Shown in pieces: positions 43,267 to 50,282 of a stretch of 64,000 bases of DNA (position 1 is its first letter; each line of letters begins with the position of its first letter). Made by a program: the position numbers and the translations under genes. The notes below the pieces were generated by a model. It did no database searches. It had not been told where the DNA came from and worked only from the letters and a program-made list of their open reading frames with translations. Source of the stretch: a virus; IMG/VR virus record IMGVR_UViG_3300035659_000003, positions 45,911 to 109,910 of that record; one strand, given 5' to 3'.

Positions 43267-43583
43267 TAATCCTCCAGGCGCGCCCTGATGAACGTCTCGT
43301 CTATGAGCAAACACGGGGCCTCTTTGCCCTCCGAGTCCACGAACGTCCAGCGCCCGCCCATCCACTCCTCGAACAGCACCGTGTCACCCACGTAGATCTC
43401 CTCGTCGACGCGCTCCCCTACCGCCAGAACCTTGCCGATGGTGGTGTTCTTAGGCTGAAGCAGAAGAATCCCCTCCGGTGCAGGCCGATCCCACACCTCC
43501 GCGAGAACTACCCAGTGCCCCCGCAGGGTCATCTCCTCAAAGCTAACGCCCGAAGACGTGTATCCGCTGAGCTTGCTACTCAT
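43266..43583 (-). CDS. GroES-like co-chaperonin
   Basis: The start MSSKLSGYTSSGVSFEE at 43583 overlaps the upstream stop. 105 residues: WVVLAEVWDRPAPEGILLLQ, TTIGKVLAVGERV, IYVGDTVLFEEWMG and LLIDETFIRARLED follow the cpn10 beta-barrel order, including the mobile-loop region (residues ~25-40). Phage co-chaperonins (e.g. T4 gp31) help fold the capsid protein with host GroEL. Its place right before the portal agrees. Confidence 0.75.
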   Translation of the reverse strand: MSSKLSGYTSSGVSFEEMTLRGHWVVLAEVWDRPAPEGILLLQPKNTTIGKVLAVGERVDEEIYVGDTVLFEEWMGGRWTFVDSEGKEAPCLLIDETFIRARLED

Positions 43584-43887
43584 CCGATTGCCTCCTTCTG
43601 AGTGCATCCTGCCACTGACGCGCCACCTCGTCCAGGTCTTCTCCCGTTTCCGGTTTCGGCTGTGGCTGCTGTGCCTCGCGCAGCGTGGTGCGGTAATCCA
43701 AAAAGGCCTGAGCCTCCCGCTCAGCCCGTTGTGGCGAGTAGCCAAAAGTCCGAAGCCGGTCGATCAGTGCATCCTTATCCAGGTCAAACCAGGAGGAGTC
43801 AAGGCTCATGCGTGCGCCGCGACGTCCGCGCCCCTCCGTGATCAGCGCAGGACGCCCAGGAGTCTGGAGAAGACCGCCCTTTGCCAT
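43576..43887 (-). CDS. Hypothetical protein, 103 aa
   Basis: MAKGGLLQTPGRPALITEGR starts a Gly-rich arm, then helical text (DALIDRLRTFGYSPQRAEREAQAFL and VARQWQDALRRRQ). The DRLRxFGYxxxxAE part resembles small DNA- or ubiquitin-associated helices. Function unknown; same operon as the portal. Confidence 0.55.
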   Translation of the reverse strand: MAKGGLLQTPGRPALITEGRGRRGARMSLDSSWFDLDKDALIDRLRTFGYSPQRAEREAQAFLDYRTTLREAQQPQPKPETGEDLDEVARQWQDALRRRQSDE

Positions 43888-44139
43888 TTACTCCTCCGGC
43901 GGTGTCGGAGCCCGTTCCGGCAGCAAGCCGCGAGCCAGCAGCTCCAGTCGAACGTTAACACGCACAGGATTATCCGGTGGCTCCATGTCTGACGTAAGGC
44001 GCTCGCCGTTCAGTTCGAGATGCCCCGTGCCTAGCTTGGCGCTGATCTCAAACGGCAAGGTCTCCAGCGTCTCGTCTAGCGTGACTGGCAACTCGTAGCG
44101 GTTGCCCGCAGCGGTGACCCATTCTAGCAGTATCTCCAT
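43888..44139 (-). CDS. Hypothetical protein, 83 aa
   Basis: MEILLEWVTAAGNRYELPVT and HLELNGERLTSDMEPPDN suggest a small beta protein with ubiquitin-like strand spacing. Ends acidic and Pro-rich. No match recognised. Confidence 0.55.
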   Translation of the reverse strand: MEILLEWVTAAGNRYELPVTLDETLETLPFEISAKLGTGHLELNGERLTSDMEPPDNPVRVNVRLELLARGLLPERAPTPPEE

Positions 44140-44337
44140 CTAGCGATCCGCCTCTCGGCGCAGGCCCTCTACGGCATCATCGAGCTGCCTCAGTCCACGC
44201 TCGCGCTCCTCCTCGGACTTGCCCTGCCGCTCCATCCAGCGGTTAAACTGCCCACGACGGGAGTCCAACCGCTCGGCCCGCTCTCGCGCCTCGTGCCGCC
44301 GCTCAGCATCCTCTGGTCTCGATCTTGGCATAGTCAC
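44140..44337 (-). CDS. Small charged coiled-coil protein, 65 aa
   Basis: Nearly all Arg/Glu helix: RPEDAERRHEARERAERLDS and EEERERGLRQLDDAVEGLRRE. First gene downstream of the sigma70-like promoter at 44356-44384, thus head of the virion operon. Could be a scaffold or regulator. Confidence 0.55.
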   Translation of the reverse strand: MTMPRSRPEDAERRHEARERAERLDSRRGQFNRWMERQGKSEEERERGLRQLDDAVEGLRREADR

Positions 44338-44355
44338 AGTCTCCTACTACAGGGA

Positions 44356-44384
44356 ATTATACTGTAAGCGGGGCCGTTTGCGAA
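44356..44384 (-). promoter_or_regulatory. Sigma70-like promoter for the virion operon
   Basis: Minus strand TTCGCA, exactly 17 bases, TATAAT (perfect). It lies between the tRNA cluster and the first virion-operon gene, about 19 bases before ATG 44337. -35 matches 4 of 6. Confidence 0.65.
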
Positions 44385-44395
44385 CCCGTAGGATA

Positions 44396-44472
44396 TGGTG
44401 AGGACGAGAGGCCTCGAACCTCTAACCGCCAGATTAAGAATCTGGTGCTCTGCCCACTTGAGCTACGTCCCC
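44396..44472 (-). tRNA. tRNA-Lys (CTT)
   Basis: Minus-strand cloverleaf: acceptor GGGGACG/CGTCCTC, D stem GCTC/GAGC, anticodon stem CCAGA/TCTGG around TTCTTAA, T arm with GTTCGAG. Discriminator A and CCA are encoded. Reads AAG, fitting a GC-rich genome. Confidence 0.9.
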
Positions 44473-44475
44473 ATA

Positions 44476-44551
44476 TGGAGCTAGCGAAAGGAATCGAACC
44501 CTCAACCTTGCCGTTACGACGGGCCTGCTCTACCTGTTGAGCTACGCCAGC
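44476..44551 (-). tRNA. tRNA-Thr (CGT), imperfect anticodon stem
   Basis: Acceptor GCTGGCG/CGCTAGC, D stem GCTC/GAGC, loop GTCGTAA with U33 and anticodon CGT, T loop TTCGATT, CCA encoded. The anticodon stem GGCCC/CGGCA has mismatches at both ends, so the function may be weakened. Confidence 0.75.
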
Positions 44552-44554
44552 AAA

Positions 44555-44628
44555 TGGCTCCTCGGGAGTGACTCGAACACCCGTCTTTGCGTCCAGGGCG
44601 CAACGGCCTACCTCTAGCCGACCGAGGA
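44555..44628 (-). tRNA. tRNA-Gln (CTG) with C33
   Basis: Acceptor TCCTCGG/CCGAGGA, discriminator G as in tRNA-Gln, anticodon stem TTGCG/CGCAA and loop CCCTGGA, i.e. anticodon CTG preceded by C at position 33 instead of the near-universal U. CCA encoded. Confidence 0.8.
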
Positions 44629-44629
44629 A

Positions 44630-44707
44630 TGGTGCGGTAGAAAGGATTCGAACCTCCAGCCACCTGTTCTACAGACAGGCCCAACTCACCGCCGTTGGAG
44701 CTACCGC
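44630..44707 (-). tRNA. tRNA-Tyr (GTA) with short variable loop
   Basis: Acceptor GCGGTAG/CTACCGC, anticodon stem CCTGT/ACAGG, loop CTGTAGA (GTA), T arm GGAGG/CCTTT, CCA encoded. The variable region is only TGGCT, whereas bacterial tRNA-Tyr normally has a long variable arm. Confidence 0.8.
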
Positions 44708-44719
44708 ACAAACACAACT

Positions 44720-45043
44720 TTAGTCACTCGTCCCCTGCTTGTCAAGTGCACGGGGCGAGGATTTCCCCGTCCATCGGATTTGACGCCGCCCCTTGCCCGC
44801 CGTAGGGCCGCTCGTGACGACGTGTTCGATATGGCCCCAGGAGATATGCTTCCATATCCGCTCGTGCACAAAGTACAGCGTGACGCTCAGGGGCATATAG
44901 GCCAGCGTCATCATAAACGACGTTGAGACGTCGCCCGTGAACGCAAGCCCAATGACCATAATCATCACCAGGCCGCGAAGCTCCCACGTCAGGCCCTTAG
45001 TAAGGCTCCGCAGGCGGCTACTCTCGAGGATTACCTTCGTCAT
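44720..45043 (-). CDS. DUF2061-like membrane protein
   Basis: 107 residues. RLRSLTKGLTWELRGLVMIMV, FTGDVSTSFMMTLAYMPLSVTLYFVHERIW and WGHIEHV match the two-helix DUF2061 family, which ends its second helix in YxxHERxW. Function of the family is unknown. It follows the methyltransferase gene with a 26-base overlap. Confidence 0.75.
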   Translation of the reverse strand: MTKVILESSRLRSLTKGLTWELRGLVMIMVIGLAFTGDVSTSFMMTLAYMPLSVTLYFVHERIWKHISWGHIEHVVTSGPTAGKGRRQIRWTGKSSPRALDKQGTSD

Positions 45044-45986
45044 TGCGGCTGTCCCCTAGCGGAATTATGGTGCCGCTAAAGTCTAGGTCTTTCGCGAGCA
45101 TTGCGCCCTGATCCGCAGCGCCTGCTGCCAGCACTGCGGCAGGATTGCGCCAGACGACTTCGGTGCGCGGAGCATTCGCCTTCCCCGCGCCCTTGCCCTG
45201 GAGATTGCTCACCCGCGTGCGCCCCGCCACCATGCAGGAGGTCTCGAACTCGGTGCGCGTCCACGCCCCAGGAGATTCCTCCAGAGTCCGGTACAGGTCG
45301 TTGTCGTATCCGCTCAGCATCACCATGCCTGGGAAGTTGTTGAGTGCGACAAGCAGGTCTTCGTGATCCTCCCGCGTCAACTCGTGCTCGTACCCGCCCG
45401 CCTTGCGCGTCTCCGGAAGGTACGGTGGGTCGCAGTAGATCAGGGTTGTCGGCAGATTGTAGATCTCAAGGCAGCGCCGCCAGTCCACGTTCTCGATCTG
45501 GACGTGCTGGAGACGGCGATGGACGGCTGGCAGCAGCCCCTGTGCGCTGACCCAGTTACCTGCGATCGAAGCCCCTGCGCCGCTGACGCTAAAGCCCCAA
45601 CTATTCCCGTAGAAGTTCCCGCCGAACGACTGCCGTGCCAGGATGAACCACTTCCGCGCACGCTCCACAGGGTCTTCCTCGGCCATCCACGCCCGCGCCT
45701 CGATGTGCTCCTGGCGGCTGTAGGGCGTCAGACTTACAACATCGCGGAACCGTGCAAAGGTCTCAGGATCGCGCAGCACCCTGAAGAAGTTCACTAGCCC
45801 CTGGTCGAGGTCATTGTAGACCTCCAGGGATGAGGGCTTCTTGGCAAAGAGCAGCGACGCGCCGCCGCCGAAGACCTCCACATACTCCAGATGCTTCAGC
45901 GGCATGAGTTTGAGCAGATTCGCTACCATCATACCCTTACCCCCTAGCCAAGTGATGGGTGAACGGGAAGACGAGCGCCACGGCAT
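45018..45986 (-). CDS. D12-class DNA adenine-N6 methyltransferase (Dam-like)
   Basis: 322 residues. ITWLGGKGMMVANLL (AdoMet-associated motif at 13-18), VEVFGGGASLLFAKK (motif I) and LIYCDPPYLPET (catalytic DPPY 186-189) define the D12 class with its usual domain order. Phages use such enzymes to evade restriction or to mark DNA. A TATAAT box ends 7 bases before the ATG, so the message may be leaderless. Recognition site not predictable. Confidence 0.85.
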   Translation of the reverse strand: MPWRSSSRSPITWLGGKGMMVANLLKLMPLKHLEYVEVFGGGASLLFAKKPSSLEVYNDLDQGLVNFFRVLRDPETFARFRDVVSLTPYSRQEHIEARAWMAEEDPVERARKWFILARQSFGGNFYGNSWGFSVSGAGASIAGNWVSAQGLLPAVHRRLQHVQIENVDWRRCLEIYNLPTTLIYCDPPYLPETRKAGGYEHELTREDHEDLLVALNNFPGMVMLSGYDNDLYRTLEESPGAWTRTEFETSCMVAGRTRVSNLQGKGAGKANAPRTEVVWRNPAAVLAAGAADQGAMLAKDLDFSGTIIPLGDSRNDEGNPRE

Positions 45987-45992
45987 AGGTCA

Positions 45993-45998
45993 ATTATA
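45993..45998 (-). promoter_or_regulatory. -10 box giving a leaderless methyltransferase mRNA
   Basis: Minus strand TATAATTGACCTATG: perfect -10 with the ATG 7-12 bases downstream, where transcription should start. The -35 is poor. No ribosome site fits before the ATG. Confidence 0.45.
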
Positions 45999-46038
45999 CT
46001 CCCTGGCCAGTTGGTTTTCCGCCGGTTTCGGAAAGGAC

Positions 46039-46167
46039 TTATGAGGAGCCCCGATGCCCCCCAACGAACTGGATCGCGAACAGGATCAGCAGGCCCAGCG
46101 CCCAGTCCGGCCCGAGTGCGCCCGCCACCATCAAGGAGGCAATCACAAGTCCGGCGATCACCGTCAC
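46039..46167 (-). CDS. Two-segment membrane peptide, 42 aa
   Basis: GTG start three bases after the upstream stop. VIAGLVIASLMVAGALG and WALGLLILFAIQFVGG are hydrophobic helices with a short polar tail. One of several tiny membrane peptides. Possible holin-like or membrane-sensing role is speculative. Confidence 0.5.
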   Translation of the reverse strand: MTVIAGLVIASLMVAGALGPDWALGLLILFAIQFVGGHRGSS

Positions 46168-46170
46168 GGC

Positions 46171-46869
46171 CTATGCCTTCCTCGGCTTGCGGGTGGGCGG
46201 TGGCGGAGTGTCGAGCATATTCGGCGGCTCAGGGCTGTCAGGCTCGTCCCACTTGGGAATACTAGTGGTGTAGCCCTGTTCGGGCAGGTTCATGTCCGGC
46301 TCAGGGTCGGTGTCAGGCACGTCCACCGGCGCGTCCGGCGTCGTTTCCGGCTCCCAGCGCTCGGTGTAGCTGCCGTCGGGCTGGATGTAGAAGCTGCTGC
46401 CGTCCTCGAAGAAGTAGAGTGCGTAGCGGCCAGGGACGCTCCCCCCCTCGGCTGCGTGCCCATGTTGCCGCTCCAGCAGGGCGAGGGTGTTGATCTCCGG
46501 CGTGTTCGGGGGTGGCACCGGCGGTGCGTTCGGGTCAAACTCGCCGCCCACAGACGGTCGCAGGTCAGGCAGCTCGACGTGAGCGCTGTCCTCGCTGTCC
46601 GGCACCACGACTTCCGGTTCCGGCTTGCCGTAGAGCCGCGCAAGGGCGTCGTCCAGCATGTCGCTGGTCAGCTCTTCCCCGAGTGTGCCTGGTACGAGGT
46701 CGGAACCAGAGTCAGCGAACTTGTCCTTCTCTGACTCCGCCAGCCCGTTGGCGATCTTGACCAGGATAGGCCCGTGGTATTCCGGCGTCTCACATGCTGC
46801 CTTCAGGTCAACGGCCTCCGACAACTCCAGGTCGATGGAGACCGAATCTACGTATCGCGTTATCCTCAT
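46171..46869 (-). CDS. Hypothetical acidic protein, 232 aa
   Basis: The start MRITRYVDSVSIDLELSE follows GGAGG. Beta/alpha N-terminus, then LVKIANGLAESEKDKF; from ~100 on it is Pro/Asp/Glu rich with one folded beta patch (YALYFFEDGSSFYIQPDG). Low-complexity tail with PPPPTRKPRK. Unknown family. Confidence 0.55.
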   Translation of the reverse strand: MRITRYVDSVSIDLELSEAVDLKAACETPEYHGPILVKIANGLAESEKDKFADSGSDLVPGTLGEELTSDMLDDALARLYGKPEPEVVVPDSEDSAHVELPDLRPSVGGEFDPNAPPVPPPNTPEINTLALLERQHGHAAEGGSVPGRYALYFFEDGSSFYIQPDGSYTERWEPETTPDAPVDVPDTDPEPDMNLPEQGYTTSIPKWDEPDSPEPPNMLDTPPPPTRKPRKA

Positions 46870-46891
46870 ATGTCCTCCTTCACTCTTCAAA

Positions 46892-46968
46892 TGGAAGCGG
46901 GGGGCGGACTCGAACCGCCGATCTCTTGCTTATGAGGCAAGCGAGATGGGCCGCTTCTCTACCCCGCA
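46892..46968 (-). tRNA. tRNA-Met (CAT) or Ile2
   Basis: Cloverleaf with acceptor TGCGGGG/CCCCGCT (position 1-72 T-T mismatch), D stem GAGA/TCTC, anticodon stem CTTGC/GCAAG, loop CTCATAA, T arm GGCGG/CCGCC, encoded CCA. It lacks the three G-C pairs of initiator tRNA. The CAT could be lysidinylated to read Ile ATA. Confidence 0.85.
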
Positions 46969-47068
46969 CTAGTGGCCTGGTATGGGGTATCCTCGCTCGA
47001 CGCTTTCCACACTGCTGCGTCCGGTGCAGGCGTTTTGCACCCTAGCCGTGAAAAACCGCAGCACGGGC

Positions 47069-47284
47069 TCATACCAGACCCGTGTTATCGTTGTCCTCGA
47101 CGCGCCCGTGTCGAATGATGTGAGGCTTGGTGTCTACGATCAGCCTAGTCTTAGCGTGGGGCTGGTAGGAAAGGTCAAGATTCACGACCTCCTGCTCCCC
47201 GCGCTCGATGGCGTCCGCATAGTGCCGAAGAACCTCTACGGCTCTCCGTCGAAGACTCTCGTAGTCTTCCACAAAAACCGACAT
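47069..47284 (-). CDS. Hypothetical protein, 71 aa
   Basis: MSVFVEDYESLRRRAVEVLRH then ADAIERGEQEVVNLDLSYQ and a beta end. Good AAAAGGAG ribosome site. First open frame after a ~290-base untranslated stretch. No family. Confidence 0.55.
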   Translation of the reverse strand: MSVFVEDYESLRRRAVEVLRHYADAIERGEQEVVNLDLSYQPHAKTRLIVDTKPHIIRHGRVEDNDNTGLV

Positions 47285-47289
47285 TGGCG

Positions 47290-47575
47290 CTCCTTTTGCT
47301 AGGCGGCGGGTTATCTCTGCCTAGCCTTATGAGGTGCTGGAGATTTCGCCCGCTCCACAGGTTCCCGACTAGGGAAGAATCCTGCTCAGCGGCCTCGGAC
47401 ACCTCACCGCCGCCCGTATATTATGCCTCCGGCCCCCACACTCTACCGTTGGCGGGCGGCCCTCCTGCTCGTTGCGCGCGCCAGGGCCGCGTCCCACTCC
47501 CAGATGTCAGCCTGAGCTACCAAACATCCCCCTGGGTATTCGCCAGGGTTAAGCCGTCTGACTCACGGCCTACCT
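47290..47575 (-). other. Untranslated structured-looking segment; possible noncoding RNA or long leader
   Basis: I find no convincing gene here. Minus-strand RNA would hold strong hairpins: CCCTGG-CGAATAC-CCAGGG, and an 8-bp stem GCGGCCCT...AGGGCCGC. A promoter-like TGGTATACT sits at its 5' edge, and the tRNA genes lie downstream. A leader-encoded 25-aa TTG frame (VAQADIWEWDAALARA) exists but is weak. GOLLD and ROOL RNAs are known near phage tRNAs but are longer. Confidence 0.4.
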
Positions 47576-47584
47576 AGTATACCA
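47576..47584 (-). promoter_or_regulatory. Extended -10 promoter candidate (TGGTATACT)
   Basis: Minus strand TGGTATACT has the TGn extension and a 5/6 -10 hexamer; -35 (TGAATA at 17 bases) is weak. It would drive the untranslated segment, the tRNA-Met gene and following genes. Confidence 0.4.
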
Positions 47585-47601
47585 CGCTAGGGCTCAAGTA
47601 T

Positions 47602-47700
47602 TCAGGCGTACTTGCAGGCAAACAGGAAGAAGATGCCAAAGTGGAATTTCCAGATTTCGATCTGGAACCCTATCCTAATGCCGCCCTCGTCATCCCTCAT
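47602..47700 (-). CDS. Small aromatic peptide, 32 aa
   Basis: The ATG overlaps the RNA-ligase stop. MRDDEGGIRIGFQIEIWKFH then FGIFFLFACKYA: alternating aromatic and hydrophobic residues, a style seen in tiny phage proteins of unknown role. Accepted because of coupling. Confidence 0.45.
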   Translation of the reverse strand: MRDDEGGIRIGFQIEIWKFHFGIFFLFACKYA

Positions 47701-48616
47701 GCGTAAAGCCCTCCTCCGCTAGCAACAGCTTATACCACTCAGGGAATCCGGCGGTCGCGATGCGGGTTATCCGCTGCCAAGCCCACCGGAACAGCGCGTC
47801 CTTGATGGCGTCCTCCTCTTCCTTCAGGACGTCCTCCTTGATCTCCTTCAGCAGCGGGCCGATGTCCTGGGGGGCATGCGTCCGCTCCCCGCGCTCCTCC
47901 ATGTGCTGGATCGCCTTGCGCCAGCGTGCCTCGGCGTGAAGGCCTATGCCTATTTGCTCGATGATGTCTTTCGACTGAGGGTTCGCCGCGCCCCAGGACT
48001 CGCGATGGACTTCCTTATAGGCTTCGCTGACGTACTTCCCCATAATGGTCTTCTTGTCCCGCCCGTACAGGCCGTAGGCCTTGATGACCACGCCCTCTAT
48101 CTTGGGGCCACCGAGGAAGGACTCACACGCCAACAGATTATTCAGCGCTTCCATTGAGTCGAATGGCTGGCCCAGCAGTCGTGGTGGCCAGGTGCCGATA
48201 TACATCAGAGGCACGCACTCCAGACCGATCCTCGCGCACTCCGCGCGCTTCTCGTCCGGCGTCAGGTAGTCCTCAACCCCTCGGTCGATGTCAAAGATCA
48301 CCACGTTCTTCTCAGGCACGCGATCGTAGAAGAGGGCGTTGTGCTTGCGCTTGTTGAGTACCTCGCCTCGGTACACCCAGCCTGGGTGCAAAGGCAGCTC
48401 GCGGACGTTCTCCACCGCCGCCTCGAACATCTTGTCGGGCGCGTCGGTCTGATCTTTGCCCTTGCTGCGGCAGACGAACTCGCCGCCTACCGTCTGCATG
48501 AAGGAGAACTGACTCCCATCGACCTTCTCCTCCACCACCACGGGGCCGGAGAACAGGTCTCCTAGCTCCCTGTGGCCGAGGGCATAAATCGAGCTGTAGG
48601 ACGGAATTGCACCCAT
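47690..48616 (-). CDS. RNA ligase (T4 Rnl2-like family)
   Basis: 308 residues. VVVEEKVDGSQFSFM holds motif I with Lys31 as the AMP attachment site. WVYRGEVL, VIFDIDRG and KIEGVVIKAYG represent later nucleotidyltransferase motifs, and KKTIMGKY supplies motif V lysine. The C-terminal ~90 residues are helical. Rnl2-type ligases seal nicks in double-stranded RNA or repair cut tRNA. Five tRNA genes follow within 4 kb, which favours a tRNA-repair role against host anticodon nucleases. Confidence 0.8.
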   Translation of the reverse strand: MGAIPSYSSIYALGHRELGDLFSGPVVVEEKVDGSQFSFMQTVGGEFVCRSKGKDQTDAPDKMFEAAVENVRELPLHPGWVYRGEVLNKRKHNALFYDRVPEKNVVIFDIDRGVEDYLTPDEKRAECARIGLECVPLMYIGTWPPRLLGQPFDSMEALNNLLACESFLGGPKIEGVVIKAYGLYGRDKKTIMGKYVSEAYKEVHRESWGAANPQSKDIIEQIGIGLHAEARWRKAIQHMEERGERTHAPQDIGPLLKEIKEDVLKEEEDAIKDALFRWAWQRITRIATAGFPEWYKLLLAEEGFTHEG

Positions 48617-48629
48617 GCTGGTGGTCTCC

Positions 48630-48869
48630 TTACTTCGGGCTCTCGATGTTATCGTCTAGCTGCATAGCGTACGCCACCATCCCGCCGTCGCCGAGGAAGG
48701 ACACGATCTTGCCTAGCTTCCTCAACCCCACGTAGCAAAGGTGGCACAAGAATATCTTCCGTCCGCACTGCCAATGCCGATAGGCCGCCAGGCGCTTGCA
48801 GAAGAGACAGGGCTGCAAAAGCTCCCCTATCTCAACTGCGCTGTCGATATCAACGGTGTGGAAGATCAT
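48630..48869 (-). CDS. Zinc-binding protein, 79 aa
   Basis: The start MIFHTVDIDSAVEIGEL at 48869. CLFCKRLAAYRHWQCG and FLCHLCYVGLRKL give two Cys pairs and a His for a zinc finger. C-terminus mixed. Upstream in-frame codons lie in the neighbouring gene. Confidence 0.55.
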   Translation of the reverse strand: MIFHTVDIDSAVEIGELLQPCLFCKRLAAYRHWQCGRKIFLCHLCYVGLRKLGKIVSFLGDGGMVAYAMQLDDNIESPK

Positions 48870-48996
48870 TCCTGTCCTTCCGTCGCGGGGGGAACAGGGT
48901 CTTGAACCAGGCGACGACGAGGAGGGCCAGCATCGCGCCGGAGAACAGTGCCAGTGCTGTCCATGCCACGTCGTCAAGATAGTCAAACAGAGGCAT
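48850..48996 (-). CDS. One-pass membrane peptide, 48 aa
   Basis: MPLFDYLDDVAWTALALFSG, then MLALLVVAWFKTLFPPRRKD: a single membrane helix with a basic cytoplasmic end. Overlaps both neighbours. Unknown role. Confidence 0.5.
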   Translation of the reverse strand: MPLFDYLDDVAWTALALFSGAMLALLVVAWFKTLFPPRRKDRNDLPHR

Positions 48997-49240
48997 CTCG
49001 TATCAGCTCCTCTAACCGCGCCACCATCTGTGGGCGGTCTATCTTCGGAACCTCGTCAATCAGCCGTGCGAGTCCTTCCTTGAGCGTGATAAGCTGCTTG
49101 CCAACCTCGCCGATGATTTCCTGCAGCGCCGCGATGTCGTCGGGGCCGCAGTCGCAGTCTAGCGGGGCGTTCTGTATCCGCTCCTCGGCACCTTCCGGCA
49201 CCGCGTAGCTACGAAGCCGGTCGATCAGCGACAGGCTCAC
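48983..49240 (-). CDS. Hypothetical helical protein, 85 aa
   Basis: SLIDRLRSYAVPEGAEERI, a CDCG turn, then two helices (IAALQEIIGEVGKQLITLKE; MVARLEELIRDA). Overlaps both neighbouring genes. Coiled-coil adaptor-like. Confidence 0.55.
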   Translation of the reverse strand: MSLSLIDRLRSYAVPEGAEERIQNAPLDCDCGPDDIAALQEIIGEVGKQLITLKEGLARLIDEVPKIDRPQMVARLEELIRDASV

Positions 49241-49610
49241 GTCCGCGCTCCCGAATGTGGATCACAGGAATACCCGCCTTCTGTGCGCGCTGCACCATAT
49301 CGCCCGTGCCAGGCGTGTACTCGGCGGTCGGGGTGAAGGCGATCACCAGGTCAGGGTCACCTTCGTCTAGCATCTGTTGATTGCGGATGATGCCCGCCCT
49401 CTTGCCATGCTGCGCCCAGTTTGCAGGGAAGGACACCACATCGTAACCTAGCGCGCGTCCGGCCTTGTCCGCCAGCATATCGGCCCCGCGCGCCGCGCCG
49501 TGGATGATGACAATCTCCTGCAAAGGATAGAAAGTACGCACAGCCTCCATGACGCTGTAGAGAAGCTCGTAGTTGGTGAACTCTCGGCTGCCGCAGACTA
49601 GGATTCTCAT
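49209..49610 (-). CDS. SLOG-domain (YspA/DprA-like) protein
   Basis: 133 residues. MRILVCGSREFTNYELL, IVIIHGAARGADMLADKAG and RNQQMLDEGDPDLVIAF form the Rossmann-like SLOG fold of the YspA/cpYpsA group, with CGSR and GAARGAD loops that bind nucleotide ligands. Bacterial relatives sense or process NAD-like nucleotides or act with DNA. Phage copies are common but uncharacterised. Confidence 0.75.
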   Translation of the reverse strand: MRILVCGSREFTNYELLYSVMEAVRTFYPLQEIVIIHGAARGADMLADKAGRALGYDVVSFPANWAQHGKRAGIIRNQQMLDEGDPDLVIAFTPTAEYTPGTGDMVQRAQKAGIPVIHIRERGREPVADRPAS

Positions 49611-49798
49611 TCAGATTGCTCCTTCTCCGGCGCGGGCCGCGCGCAATCCTCAATACAGCGCTGGCAACGCCAGTCCCCAGGGTCGTCGTAGCATTCGCCG
49701 AGGTGGTCGTCGCAACAAGCCGTCCAGCAGCGGTCGCAGAAGCCGATTGCCTCATTGTCGCAGAACTCGCAGCGCCCGCAGGGGCCTAGTTTCGGCAT
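49607..49798 (-). CDS. Cys-rich zinc-finger protein, 63 aa
   Basis: GPCGRCEFCDNEAIGFCDRC, TACCDDH and RCQRC: B-box/RING-like cross-brace spacing, acidic overall. Similar style to the 63-aa protein at 13158-13349. Possibly binds proteins. Confidence 0.55.
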   Translation of the reverse strand: MPKLGPCGRCEFCDNEAIGFCDRCWTACCDDHLGECYDDPGDWRCQRCIEDCARPAPEKEQSE

Positions 49799-50028
49799 AG
49801 CCTACTCAGTATAACCGCTGCCAGGGATAGAATTGCCAAAAGTGCGAGCACAATTGGCCAGATCGCGGCCAGAAACGCCAACACAAGCCAGTCAAGGGGC
49901 TGGATGGTCGGGGGCTCCTCGCCGGTATTCTGGGCCAGGATCAGCCGCGCTAGCCCGCCGATTACGCCTACTCCGATAAGAAAATAGCCCGCAACAGCGG
50001 CCCCAAACAGCAAGGTAGGTAAAACCAT
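49786..50028 (-). CDS. Two-pass membrane protein, 80 aa
   Basis: LLFGAAVAGYFLIGVGVIGG and LVLAFLAAIWPIVLALLAIL are two membrane segments joined by a polar loop (LAQNTGEEPPTIQ). Small size allows a holin or exclusion role, neither proven. Confidence 0.55.
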   Translation of the reverse strand: MVLPTLLFGAAVAGYFLIGVGVIGGLARLILAQNTGEEPPTIQPLDWLVLAFLAAIWPIVLALLAILSLAAVILSRLCRN

Positions 50029-50078
50029 CCGCTATCTCCTCTGCAGCGCCTGTGTTGGCCGCCGTGTGGCCGCACGTC

Positions 50079-50282
50079 TTACTTTTTGCGGTAGTCTGCA
50101 GGCTCGACTGCCGCTTCCGGCCCGTCGACCTGCTCGATCCGTAGCCGAACGTAGACCGTTGAGCCGTCCTCGGGCAGATCATCGATGCTTAGGCCAGGTT
50201 CCCCGACGAAAAGCACCCCGCCCATCAGGGGGCGGATGAACAGCGGGCCTGTATAATCGAGGATCGTTTTAGGCTTCGCCAT
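50079..50282 (-). CDS. Hypothetical protein, 67 aa
   Basis: The start MAKPKTILDYTGPLFIRP at 50282. All-beta text (GGVLFVGEPGLSIDDLPEDG; TVYVRLRIEQVDG) suggests a small barrel. No family. Confidence 0.5.
   Translation of the reverse strand: MAKPKTILDYTGPLFIRPLMGGVLFVGEPGLSIDDLPEDGSTVYVRLRIEQVDGPEAAVEPADYRKK

Noticed and set aside
47284-47577. Open plus-strand frame of 97 codons in the untranslated region
   Set aside because: It runs opposite to every accepted gene, has no ribosome site, and its Ser/Pro/Arg-rich product looks like random GC-rich translation.
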